A stretch of DNA of 8,115 bases from Thermodesulfobacteriota bacterium (lineage in GTDB: Bacteria > Desulfobacterota > Thermodesulfobacteria > Thermodesulfobacteriales > Thermodesulfatatoraceae). The stretch spans positions 1 to 8,115 of the forward strand of contig JAADCO010000179.1 in assembly GCA_013154385.1 (NCBI GenBank), written 5' to 3'. Under the pieces are notes generated by a model. That model did no database searches, was not told where the DNA came from, and worked only from the letters and a program-made list of their open reading frames with translations. A program made the translations under genes and the position numbers. How positions within the stretch are numbered: position 1 is the stretch's first letter; each line of letters begins with the position of its first letter. Of this stretch, positions 1 through 7,000 are shown piece by piece.

Positions 1-1182
1 TTCTGCGTATGGAACGGAGATAGCCTCCTCGGGCGCTACGTGGTTCATCTTCTTCGCCTGGCCTATTTGAGCCCGAGCACTCTTGAGAAGGCAAAGTTGA
101 TCCTCCTCCTGGAGCCGCGGGAGATCTCCCAGGAGGAGCTGGCCTTTATTGAGGAGCGGCGTTCTCCCCGGAGCAAGGTGGTCTCCATCGGCAAGGAGCC
201 CCTGCCCGAGGACGCGCCGATAAAGGTCGCCGCTCATCTGAGCCCGCCTTTCAAGGCCGCTTCCCTTTTCTCATTCGTGGAAGGGGTCCTGGATCGGCTG
301 TTTCCGCTCAACTTCCTCGAGCGGGAAAGGCCCTTCCTCGGCGAGGACGAAAAGATAGAGCGCCTCCGCTCGAACCTCCCCACCCTTGCCGAGTTGCCGG
401 AACCCGTGCTCCTTGAGGGCGAACCCGGGACGGGCAAGGAGCTCTTTGCCCGCCACATCCACGCGCGCATCGGCGGGGTCTTCGAGAAGTTTGCCACCTC
501 GGCCCTGCCGCGGGAGATGATCGAACCCCTGCTCTTCGGCTTTGGGCCGGGGGTGATGCGGCGGGTCAAGAAGCCCAAGGAAGGGCTCCTCTGGCGCGCC
601 AGGGACGGGGTCCTCTATCTGGAGAACCTCGAAAACCTTCCCCTTTCCGCCCAGCACAAGCTCCTCTACTTCCTGGAGACCGGCACCTTCTTTCCCGTGG
701 GTTCACGGGAGCCTTACTCCGCCAAGCCGAAGCTCGTGGTCTCCCTCACCCGTTCCCCGGGGCTCCTCATCCAGGAGGGCAAGTTGCTGGACGTCCTCTA
801 CTTCCGTCTGGCGAGGTTCTGTTTCCACTTTCCCCCCCTGCGGAAGCGGCTCATAGATCTGCCCCTGCTCACGGAGCACTTCCTCCAGTTCTACAGCAGT
901 CTCTACCGCCGGCCGATGGTCCAGCTGGACGAAGAGTTCTATCGCGACATGCTCTTTTATCGCTGGCCGCGGAACGTGGCGGAGCTTGAGGCCACCGTCA
1001 AGGACATCGTCATCTTCGGGGTGGAAAAGGTGCGGAGCCGCTTCGTCAAGGAGAAGCTAAGGGTGAGGATCAAACTGCAAGACGTGGAGGAGATCCTTTC
1101 CCGCGCCTTCCGGTTCAAGAAGGATCAACAAACTGAATCCAACCATAAGGATCGGGTCGGTCACCATACTGAATCCCGGTGA
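1..1182 (+). CDS. Degenerate NtrC-family AAA+ protein, 5' end cut by window
   Basis: The frame is open to base 1, so the gene probably starts upstream; a GTG at 40 is possible but has no well-placed ribosome site. Numbering from that GTG, residues 100-325 match the sigma-54 activator AAA+ core: Walker A GEPGTGK at 127-133, FRLARFCFHFPPLRKR at 255-270 (arginine-finger and sensor region) and YRWPRNVAELE at 307-317 (sensor II). Key parts are altered. The GAFTGA loop that contacts sigma-54 is absent (FGFGPGVMRR at 166-175), and the Walker B segment reads LYLENLENL where LFLDEIGEL is usual. No Fis-type helix-turn-helix follows; the tail ends in a polar stretch. Residues 19-87 resemble the second half of a receiver domain (LILLLEP, KVVSIG, SPPF) without the phosphoacceptor Asp or the conserved Lys. 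By family knowledge, such a protein is unlikely to activate sigma-54 promoters itself. It may be a regulatory or assembly ATPase, or a decaying regulator. Family is confident, function unknown. Confidence 0.8.
   Translation, partial: FCVWNGDSLLGRYVVHLLRLAYLSPSTLEKAKLILLLEPREISQEELAFIEERRSPRSKVVSIGKEPLPEDAPIKVAAHLSPPFKAASLFSFVEGVLDRLFPLNFLERERPFLGEDEKIERLRSNLPTLAELPEPVLLEGEPGTGKELFARHIHARIGGVFEKFATSALPREMIEPLLFGFGPGVMRRVKKPKEGLLWRARDGVLYLENLENLPLSAQHKLLYFLETGTFFPVGSREPYSAKPKLVVSLTRSPGLLIQEGKLLDVLYFRLARFCFHFPPLRKRLIDLPLLTEHFLQFYSSLYRRPMVQLDEEFYRDMLFYRWPRNVAELEATVKDIVIFGVEKVRSRFVKEKLRVRIKLQDVEEILSRAFRFKKDQQTESNHKDRVGHHTESR
1115..1182. other. Convergent 3' overlap of AAA+ gene and ilvE
   Basis: The plus-strand AAA+ gene stops at TGA 1180-1182 and the minus-strand aminotransferase gene stops at TGA 1117-1115, so their coding ends share 68 bp. 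The ilvE side encodes a normal family C-terminus (GIQYGDRPDPYGWIQF). The AAA+ side encodes a polar tail with no family resemblance, so the overlap was probably made by extension of the AAA+ frame. There is no room for an intergenic terminator between the genes, and full-length transcripts would be complementary here. Confidence 0.85.
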
Positions 1183-2191
1183 GCTCGTCGAAGAGCTTTC
1201 GCGCCAGGGGGCCCGTCTTTCCCTCGTTGATCACGTATTCGCGGCCTTTGTAGGCCAACCAGCCCACCGGTGAGATGACCGCGGCGGTTCCGGTGCCGAA
1301 GCACTCCTTGAGGCGACCGGTCTCGATGCCTTCGATCACTTCGTCAATGGGGATGCGGCGTTCGCTGACCTTGAGCCCCCAGTCCCGCGCCATCTGGATG
1401 ACGGATTCTCTGGTGATCCCGGGGAGGATGCTTCCCGAAAGCTCGGGCGTGGCCAGCTCGTCTTCGAAGTAGAAAAAGATGTTCATGGTGCCCACTTCCT
1501 CGACGTAGCGCCTCTCGATGGCGTCAAGCCACAGGACTTGGGTGTAGCCCAGTTTCTTGGCCTCTTCGGAGGCCATGAGGCTTGCGGCGTAGTTGCCCCC
1601 GGTCTTCACGTCACCCACGCCGCCGCGCACCGCGCGGACGTACTTGTCCGTGACGTAGATCTTGATGGGGTTGAACCCCTCGCGATAATAGGCCCCGACC
1701 GGGGAGAGGATGATGAAGAAGATGTATTCGTTGCTCGGTCTCACGCCGAGGAAGGCTTCGGTGCCCATCATCAGGGGGCGGATGTAGAGGGCGGACCCGC
1801 GCTCCCGCGGGATCCAGTCCTTCTCGATGGCCACGAGCTTCTTGAGGGCCTTGAGGACGAAGTCTTCGTCCACTTCGGGCATGCACATGCGGCGGGCCGA
1901 GCGGTTGAGGCGGGCCATGTTCCTTTCCGGACGAAAGAGCCTTATGCGCCCGTCCACGCCGTAGTAGGCCTTGAGCCCTTCGAATATGGTCTGGCTGTAG
2001 TGGAACACCACCGCCGCCGGGTCCAGGCAAATGGGCTCGTAGGGCTTGATGCAGGCCCCCTTCCAGCCCTCATCGGCGGTGTATTCCATGTAGAACATGT
2101 GGTCGGTGAAGATGCGACCAAAGGGAAGCTGGGATTGATTTTCGAGCCGCCTGCGTTTTTCCGGAGGAAGAAGTCTTAGTTCTATTTCCAT
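1115..2191 (-). CDS. ilvE: Branched-chain amino acid aminotransferase (type II BCAT)
   Basis: This cytosolic PLP enzyme exchanges the amino group between glutamate and the 2-oxo acids of leucine, isoleucine and valine, the last step of their synthesis and the first of their breakdown. The 358-residue product has the usual length for the group II (eukaryote-like) bacterial BCATs. Visible signatures are HMFYMEY at 31-37, HYSQTIFEGLKAYYG at 64-78, LFRPERNMARLNRSARRM at 85-102, the PLP-lysine segment GDVKTGGNYAAS at 193-204 with Lys196 as the expected Schiff-base residue, EEVGTMNIFF at 231-240, GSILPGITRESV at 253-264 and FGTGTAAVISPVG at 298-310. The ATG at 2191 is chosen because homology begins just after it and the frame further upstream runs antisense into ftsY. 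A weak AAGGGCG lies upstream of the start. The gene is transcribed divergently from ftsY, with no other pathway gene in the window. Confidence 0.95.
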   Translation of the reverse strand: MEIELRLLPPEKRRRLENQSQLPFGRIFTDHMFYMEYTADEGWKGACIKPYEPICLDPAAVVFHYSQTIFEGLKAYYGVDGRIRLFRPERNMARLNRSARRMCMPEVDEDFVLKALKKLVAIEKDWIPRERGSALYIRPLMMGTEAFLGVRPSNEYIFFIILSPVGAYYREGFNPIKIYVTDKYVRAVRGGVGDVKTGGNYAASLMASEEAKKLGYTQVLWLDAIERRYVEEVGTMNIFFYFEDELATPELSGSILPGITRESVIQMARDWGLKVSERRIPIDEVIEGIETGRLKECFGTGTAAVISPVGWLAYKGREYVINEGKTGPLARKLFDELTGIQYGDRPDPYGWIQFVDPS

Positions 2192-2261
2192 TGGTTGCAA
2201 TCGCCCTTGGCCTAGGATATCACTTAGGCGAGTTTTAGCACTTTTAACGCAAGGGTTTTCC
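2192..2261. promoter_or_regulatory. Divergent ilvE/ftsY intergenic region
   Basis: This 70 bp gap between two divergent starts must hold the proximal signals for ilvE and ftsY unless their promoters lie inside the opposing gene. It is AT-richer than the flanking genes. It contains the palindromes CCTAGG (2211-2216) and GATATC (2216-2221) and two T-rich stretches (2233-2237 and 2242-2245). The ftsY ribosome site AAGGG is at 2251-2255. I searched both strands for a -35/-10 pair with 16-18 bp spacing and found no convincing match, so promoter positions are not assigned. Confidence 0.4.
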
Positions 2262-3287
2262 ATGTTCAAGTGGTTCCGGAAGAAGGAAGCCAAGGAAGCC
2301 GAAGGAGAGGTCAAGGAGAAGGCTCCGGAGCAAGAACCAGCCGCGGAAGAGGGGTCCTCGCGGGAAGAGGGGTCCTCGCGCGGGCTCTGGCAGAAGTTTC
2401 GCGAGCGCCTCTCCCGCACGAGGGAGCGCCTCCAGGAAGGCCTCGAAGAGCTCTTCGAGATAGAGCGGTCCATTGACGAGAGCTTCTTCGAAGAGCTCGA
2501 GGAGGCCCTCATCACCGCCGACATCAACATCGACACCGTGCGCGCCCTGCTGGCCCCTCTGCGCGTGCGCTTCATGCAGGGCGAGCTCACCAAACCCAAG
2601 GCCTTCAAAGCCGCCCTCAAGGCGGAGATGCTGAAGATCCTCAACATTCCGGCCCCGCCTTTCCCGCCGGAGGCAAGGCCCGCGGTGGTCTTCCTCGTGG
2701 GGGTGAACGGGGTGGGCAAGACCACGACCATCGCCAAGCTCGGCTATCGCCTGAAGCAGGCCGGCCACAGCGTGCTCTTCGTGGCGGCCGACACCTTCCG
2801 CGCGGCGGCCATCGAACAACTGGAGACCTGGGGTGCGCGGCTTGACATCCCGGTGGTCAAGCAAAAGATGGGGGCCGATCCCTCCTCCGTGGTCTTCGAA
2901 GGGGTGAAGGCCGCCGAGGCCCGGAAGACGGACGTGGCCCTGGTGGACACTGCCGGACGCCTCCACACCAAGTACAACCTCATGGAAGAGCTCAAGAAGA
3001 TGGCGCGCGTGGCAGGAAAGGTCCTTCCCGGAGCACCGCACGAAAACCTCCTCGTCATTGACGCCACCACCGGCCAGAACGCGGTGAACCAGGTGAAGCT
3101 CTTCGGGGAAGCCTTGCCCCTTTCCGGTCTCATCCTCACCAAGATGGACGGCACGGCCAAGGGCGGCATCGCCCTCACCCTGGCCTATCTCTTCAAGATC
3201 CCCATCCGCTTCGTGGGTCTCGGGGAAAAGCTTGAGGATCTCGAAGAGTTCAACGCTGAGGCCTTTGTGGACGCCATCCTGCCCTGA
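2262..3287 (+). CDS. ftsY: Signal recognition particle receptor GTPase FtsY
   Basis: FtsY is the membrane-associated receptor that pairs with the Ffh/4.5S RNA particle to deliver ribosomes making membrane proteins to the Sec translocon. The 341-residue product has a basic, amphipathic N-terminus (MFKWFRKK), an acidic linker at about 11-40, a helical N domain at about 41-125 and the SRP-type GTPase (G) domain at about 138-341. GTPase motifs are GVNGVGKTTT at 147-156, DTFRAAAIEQLETW at 177-190, DTAGRL at 229-234, TKMDGTAKGG at 293-302 and the closing GLGEKLEDLEEF at 319-330. The acidic A domain is short compared with that of E. coli. There is no C-terminal M domain, which separates it from Ffh. 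The ATG at 2262 is preceded by AAGGG with a six-base spacer. The next gene starts three bases after the stop, suggesting an operon. The linker contains a tandem duplication. Confidence 0.97.
   Translation: MFKWFRKKEAKEAEGEVKEKAPEQEPAAEEGSSREEGSSRGLWQKFRERLSRTRERLQEGLEELFEIERSIDESFFEELEEALITADINIDTVRALLAPLRVRFMQGELTKPKAFKAALKAEMLKILNIPAPPFPPEARPAVVFLVGVNGVGKTTTIAKLGYRLKQAGHSVLFVAADTFRAAAIEQLETWGARLDIPVVKQKMGADPSSVVFEGVKAAEARKTDVALVDTAGRLHTKYNLMEELKKMARVAGKVLPGAPHENLLVIDATTGQNAVNQVKLFGEALPLSGLILTKMDGTAKGGIALTLAYLFKIPIRFVGLGEKLEDLEEFNAEAFVDAILP
2345..2380 (+). repeat. Perfect 18 bp tandem duplication inside ftsY
   Basis: The unit GGAAGAGGGGTCCTCGCG occurs at 2345-2362 and again, identically and without a gap, at 2363-2380. 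It is six codons long, so the frame is kept; the protein carries EEGSSR twice at residues 29-40, in the flexible acidic linker ahead of the N domain. The identical bases, including third positions, suggest a recent slippage or unequal-crossover duplication. Each unit also holds the short self-complementary stretch GAGGGGTCCTC, which could favour slippage. Confidence 0.9.
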
Positions 3288-3290
3288 GAG

Positions 3291-3929
3291 ATGAAGTTCA
3301 AGGGAATCCTCCTCCTAGGTCCTACGGGTGCCGGCAAGACCCCTCTGGGAGATCTCCTGGAGGAACGCGGGCTCCTGGGGAAGAGATGCCTCCACTTCGA
3401 TTTCGGCCGCGAATTGCGGGCCATTGCCCGGGGTGAGTTCCGGGAGGGCATCCTTCCCGAGGAAAGGGACTTCATCCAGCGGGTCCTCACCGAGGGGCTC
3501 CTTCTCGAGGACGAACAGTTCTATCTGGCGCTAAAGATCCTGCGGTCGTTTTTGCGCCTGAAGGGCGCGCGCGGAGACGAGATCATCGTCATGAACGGTC
3601 TCCCGCGCCATCGGGGCCAGGCCGAAGGGCTCCTCTCGGAGCTCGAGATCCCCTTGGTCGTGGTGCTCGAAGCCTCTTTCGAGGACATCCTGGAACGCCT
3701 GAGGCGGGACGTGGGTGGGGACCGCCGCGGGCGAACCGACGACCACGAGGATCTCGTGCGTCGCAAGTGGCGGATCTATCAAGAACGCACGCAGCCGCTC
3801 ATTGATTTTTACCGCGCGCGCGGCGCCCAAGTCTTGAAATTGCCCGTCGGGATACATACTAAACCCGAGGAGACGTATGCCCATCTGGAGAAAAGGCTTT
3901 CGGAGGAGGCGTTTTCTCTTTTTGAGTGA
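3291..3929 (+). CDS. Adenylate-kinase-like P-loop nucleotide kinase
   Basis: The 212-residue product has the plan of the nucleoside monophosphate kinase superfamily: P-loop GPTGAGKTPLG at 10-20, an NMP-binding region FGRELRAIA at 38-46, a signature NGLPRHRGQAEGL at 102-114 that matches DGFPRxxxQAE of adenylate kinases, a short lid with GDRRGRTDD at 143-151 and the C-terminal block RIYQERTQPLIDFYRARG at 161-178. The short lid has no zinc cysteines. Several adenylate-kinase positions are changed: Asn102 replaces the Asp of DGFPR, and the STGDxLR segment reads FDFGRELR, keeping Gly39, Leu42 and Arg43. The substrate may therefore differ from AMP, and I do not call it adk. The ATG lies three bases after the ftsY stop with only a poor GAGAG in front, so translation is probably coupled to ftsY. 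Kinase fold is confident; substrate unknown. Confidence 0.8.
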   Translation: MKFKGILLLGPTGAGKTPLGDLLEERGLLGKRCLHFDFGRELRAIARGEFREGILPEERDFIQRVLTEGLLLEDEQFYLALKILRSFLRLKGARGDEIIVMNGLPRHRGQAEGLLSELEIPLVVVLEASFEDILERLRRDVGGDRRGRTDDHEDLVRRKWRIYQERTQPLIDFYRARGAQVLKLPVGIHTKPEETYAHLEKRLSEEAFSLFE

Positions 3930-4021
3930 AACGAATCCCAAGTAAAAATTTTTCTTGTCTTTTGCCGGGGGATGGGCTTTTTTCGTGTTAAACTTTGGAG
4001 ACACTGGAGAAGGAGGTAGGG
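3930..4021 (+). promoter_or_regulatory. AT-rich leader with candidate promoter for giant activase gene
   Basis: This 92 bp gap is clearly AT-richer than the coding DNA around it and includes AAAAATTTTT near 3944-3953. A candidate sigma-70-type pair is TTGCCG (3962-3967) and TGTTAA (3986-3991) with an 18 bp spacer, with the A/T tract upstream where an UP element would sit. The match is imperfect. No stable GC hairpin followed by a T-run is visible after the kinase-like gene, so read-through from the ftsY operon is possible. Confidence 0.35.
4010..4016 (+). promoter_or_regulatory. Strong Shine-Dalgarno site AAGGAGG
   Basis: AAGGAGG is a full match to the anti-Shine-Dalgarno core and lies five bases before the ATG at 4022. 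It is by far the best ribosome site in the window and fixes the start of the giant activase gene. Confidence 0.85.
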
Positions 4022-7000
4022 ATGGAGAAGGTTTACGTGGGGCTCGATGTGGGTTCGGGGACGGCCAAGGTAGCGGTCCTTTCTCCTGAACGGGAGGTCC
4101 TCTTTCACGACTATCAGAAGACCCACGGCCAGCCTGTAGAAACCGCCCTCAAGCTCCTCCGGGTGGTGGAGGAGAAGTTCGGCGGGGCCTTGAGCGGTCT
4201 CACCTGCACCGGTACGGCGGGAAAGTTCATCTCGCAGATCCTCTCAGTAGCCTTCGTCAACGAGGTCATGGCCCACGCGCGGGCGGTGGAACACTTCCAT
4301 CCTGAGGCCCGAACCATCATTGACATCGGCGGGGAAGATTCGAAGCTGGTCTTCATCTCTCACGAGGGAGGCCGCTTCCGCATCCGGGATTTCGCCCTGA
4401 ACACCATGTGTGCCGCGGGCACCGGGGCCTTCCTCGAGCAACAAGCCGCCCGCTTGGGATATACCATCCAGGAGTTCGGGGAACTGGCCACCAAGGCGGA
4501 GCACATTCCCCGCATCGCCGGCCGCTGCACGGTCTTTGCCAAGTCCGACATGATCCATCTCCAGCAGGCCGCGGTCCCTGACCACGAAATCATCGCCGGC
4601 CTGTGCTTTGCCATCGTGCGCAACCTGAAGAGCAATCTGGCCCGCGGTCGCAAGATTCTTCCGCCCGTGGTGTTCCAGGGCGGGGTGGCGGCCAACCCCG
4701 GCGTGCGGCGGGCCATCCGCGAGATATTTAACCTCAAGGACGGCGAGCTCATCATCCCGAAGTACCACTTCATCATGGGGGCCATCGGTGCGGCCCTCTA
4801 CGGGCTGGACGGCCGCTTCGCCGCTCCCTATCGGGGCACGGAGGTGCTTGAGGCCTATCTCAAGGAACGCAAGGCCCGGCCCAAGCGTCTGCCGCCCCTT
4901 GGTCCCTATCAGGTTCGCACCCGGGAGGAACCCGCCCGCGAAGTGGCCGAGGGCGAAAAGCTCTCCCTCTATCTGGGCATAGACGTGGGTTCGGTGAGCA
5001 CCAAGCTGGTGGCCATAAACGAAGAAGGCCAGCTCGTGGCCAAGACTTACGCCCTTCACCACGGAAAACCGCTGGAGAGCGTGAAGCGCGGGCTTCTTGA
5101 CCTTCTCGACCGCCTGCCCAAGGGCGCGGAGATCGAGGTCCTGGGCGTGGGCACCACGGGTTCCGGTCGCTATCTGGTGGGCGACTTCGTGGGGGCGGAT
5201 GTCATCCGCAACGAGATCACCGCCCAGGCCAAGGCCGCGGCCTTCATTGACCCGGACGTGGACACCATCATCGAGATCGGCGGCCAGGACTCCAAGTTCA
5301 TTCGCCTCGACCGGGGCACCATCGTGGATTTCACCATGAACAAGGCCTGCGCTGCGGGCACGGGCTCCTTCCTCGAGGAGCAATCCGTGCGCCTGGCAGT
5401 GCCCATCGAGAAGTTCGGCGAATACGCCCTTCGTTCCGAGGCCCCGCTCGAGATGGGAGAGCGCTGCACGGTCTTCATGCAGTCCGACCTCCTGCACTAT
5501 CAACAGCAGGGGCTTCCCAAGGAGGACCTCATCGCCGGTCTCTGCTACGCCATCGTCCACAACTACCTCAACAAGGTGGTGGAGGGGCGCCGGATCGGCA
5601 AGCGAATCTTCTATCAGGGCGCCACGGCCTTCAACGCGGGAATCGTAGCGGCCTTCGAAAAGGTCCTGGGCAAGGAGATCCTCGTCCCCCCGCATCACGA
5701 GGTCACCGGGGCTCTCGGGGCCGCTCTCCTCGCCCGCGAGGAGACCAAGGGAAAGAGCCAGTTCCGCGGCTTCGACCTCTCGCACGTGAAGTACGACATC
5801 TCCACCTTCGAGTGTCAGGGATGTCCCAACCAGTGCGAGATCCGCAAGGTGTCCATCGAGGGGCGTCCGCCCTATTTCTACGGCGGGCGTTGCGAACGCT
5901 ACGAAGTGGATCACCGCAAGCCCCCGGCGGATCTCCCGAACCTCGTGCTCGAGCGGGAGAAGAAGCTCCTTTCCTACGTGCGGGAGGACCACGCCGGCAA
6001 GCGCGGCGAAATAGGGCTTCCGCGGATGCTCTTCAACTTCGAGCGTCTGCCCTTCTTCGCCACCCTGCTCCAGGAGCTGGGTTTCCGCGTGGTCCTTTCC
6101 GAGCCCACCAACAAGCGGCTGGTCAACGCCGGCTGTGAGGTCATCGCCGCCGAGACCTGTTTCCCGGTGAAGGTGGCCCACGGTCACGTGCTCGACCTCC
6201 TGAAAAAGGGCGTCAAGCGGCTCTTCGTCCCCTACATCATTGATCTCCCGGCGGACCATCCGCAGCTCGAGAAGGGAAAGATCTGCCCCTACGTGCAGAG
6301 CATTCCCTCGGCCCTTCAGGCCTCCTTTGACTTTTCCTCCTACGGGGCGGAGCTTCTGGCCCCGGTGTTTCACTTCGGCACCGGCGGACGGGTGCTCGAG
6401 GACGAGAAGAAGGAGCTCGCCAAGATGCTCGGCGTCAGCCGCCGGGAACTGAAACGGGCCTGGGAGGCCGCGGAAGCCGCCCAGCGCGATTTCGAGGCCT
6501 GGCTCAAGAAGCGGGGCGAGGAGGTGCTCTCCTCCCTCAAGGAGGGGGAGATGGCCCTCGTGATCGTGGGGCGGCCTTACAACTCCTGCGATCCCGGAGC
6601 CAACCTGGCCATCCACAACAAGATCCGCAGCCTCGGGGTCCTGGGGATTCCCGTGGACATGCTCCCCCTCGCGCAGGTGAAGGATCTTGACGGGCTTGAG
6701 GGGATGTACTGGCGGTACGGCCAGCGGTTCCTCCTTGCGGCCCACTTCATCCGGGAGCATCCCTCCCTCTATCCCATCTTTCTCACCAACTTCTCCTGCG
6801 GCCCGGATTCCTTCATCGTCCACTTCTTCGAGGAGCTCCTGGGCGGAAAACCCTATCTCGAGCTCGAGATAGACGAACACTCCGCGGACGCGGGGGTGGT
6901 CACCCGCATCGAGGCCTTTCTCGACAGCGTGCGCGGCAAGCTCCTCAAACCGGAGAAACCGCCGCGGCGCTATCGCCGCCGGGTCAAGCCCGAGGACGGG

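Noticed and set aside
40..42. GTG at 40 as the true start of the AAA+ gene
   Set aside because: The frame is open to base 1 and the upstream residues continue without a break. The nearest purine-rich stretch is too far away, so a start outside the window is more likely.
1132..1176. Repeated ACTGAATCC at 1132-1140 and 1168-1176 as a possible site or attachment repeat
   Set aside because: On the minus strand both copies fall in ilvE codons for WIQF and GIQY, normal C-terminal family sequence, so coincidence of codons explains it.
1538..2179. Plus-strand open frame of 213 codons opposite ilvE
   Set aside because: It is His/Val/Gly/Glu-rich antisense sequence over a clearly conserved aminotransferase, with no domain or ribosome site that I can support.
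2192..2737. N-terminal extension of the minus-strand aminotransferase to 2737
   Set aside because: The extra 182 codons run antisense through the start of ftsY and encode Ser/Arg-rich sequence. BCAT homology begins only after the ATG at 2191.
3961..3983. Rho-independent terminator before the giant activase gene
   Set aside because: A T-run follows GGGC, but the possible stem (GCC with GGC) is only about three pairs; too weak to call.
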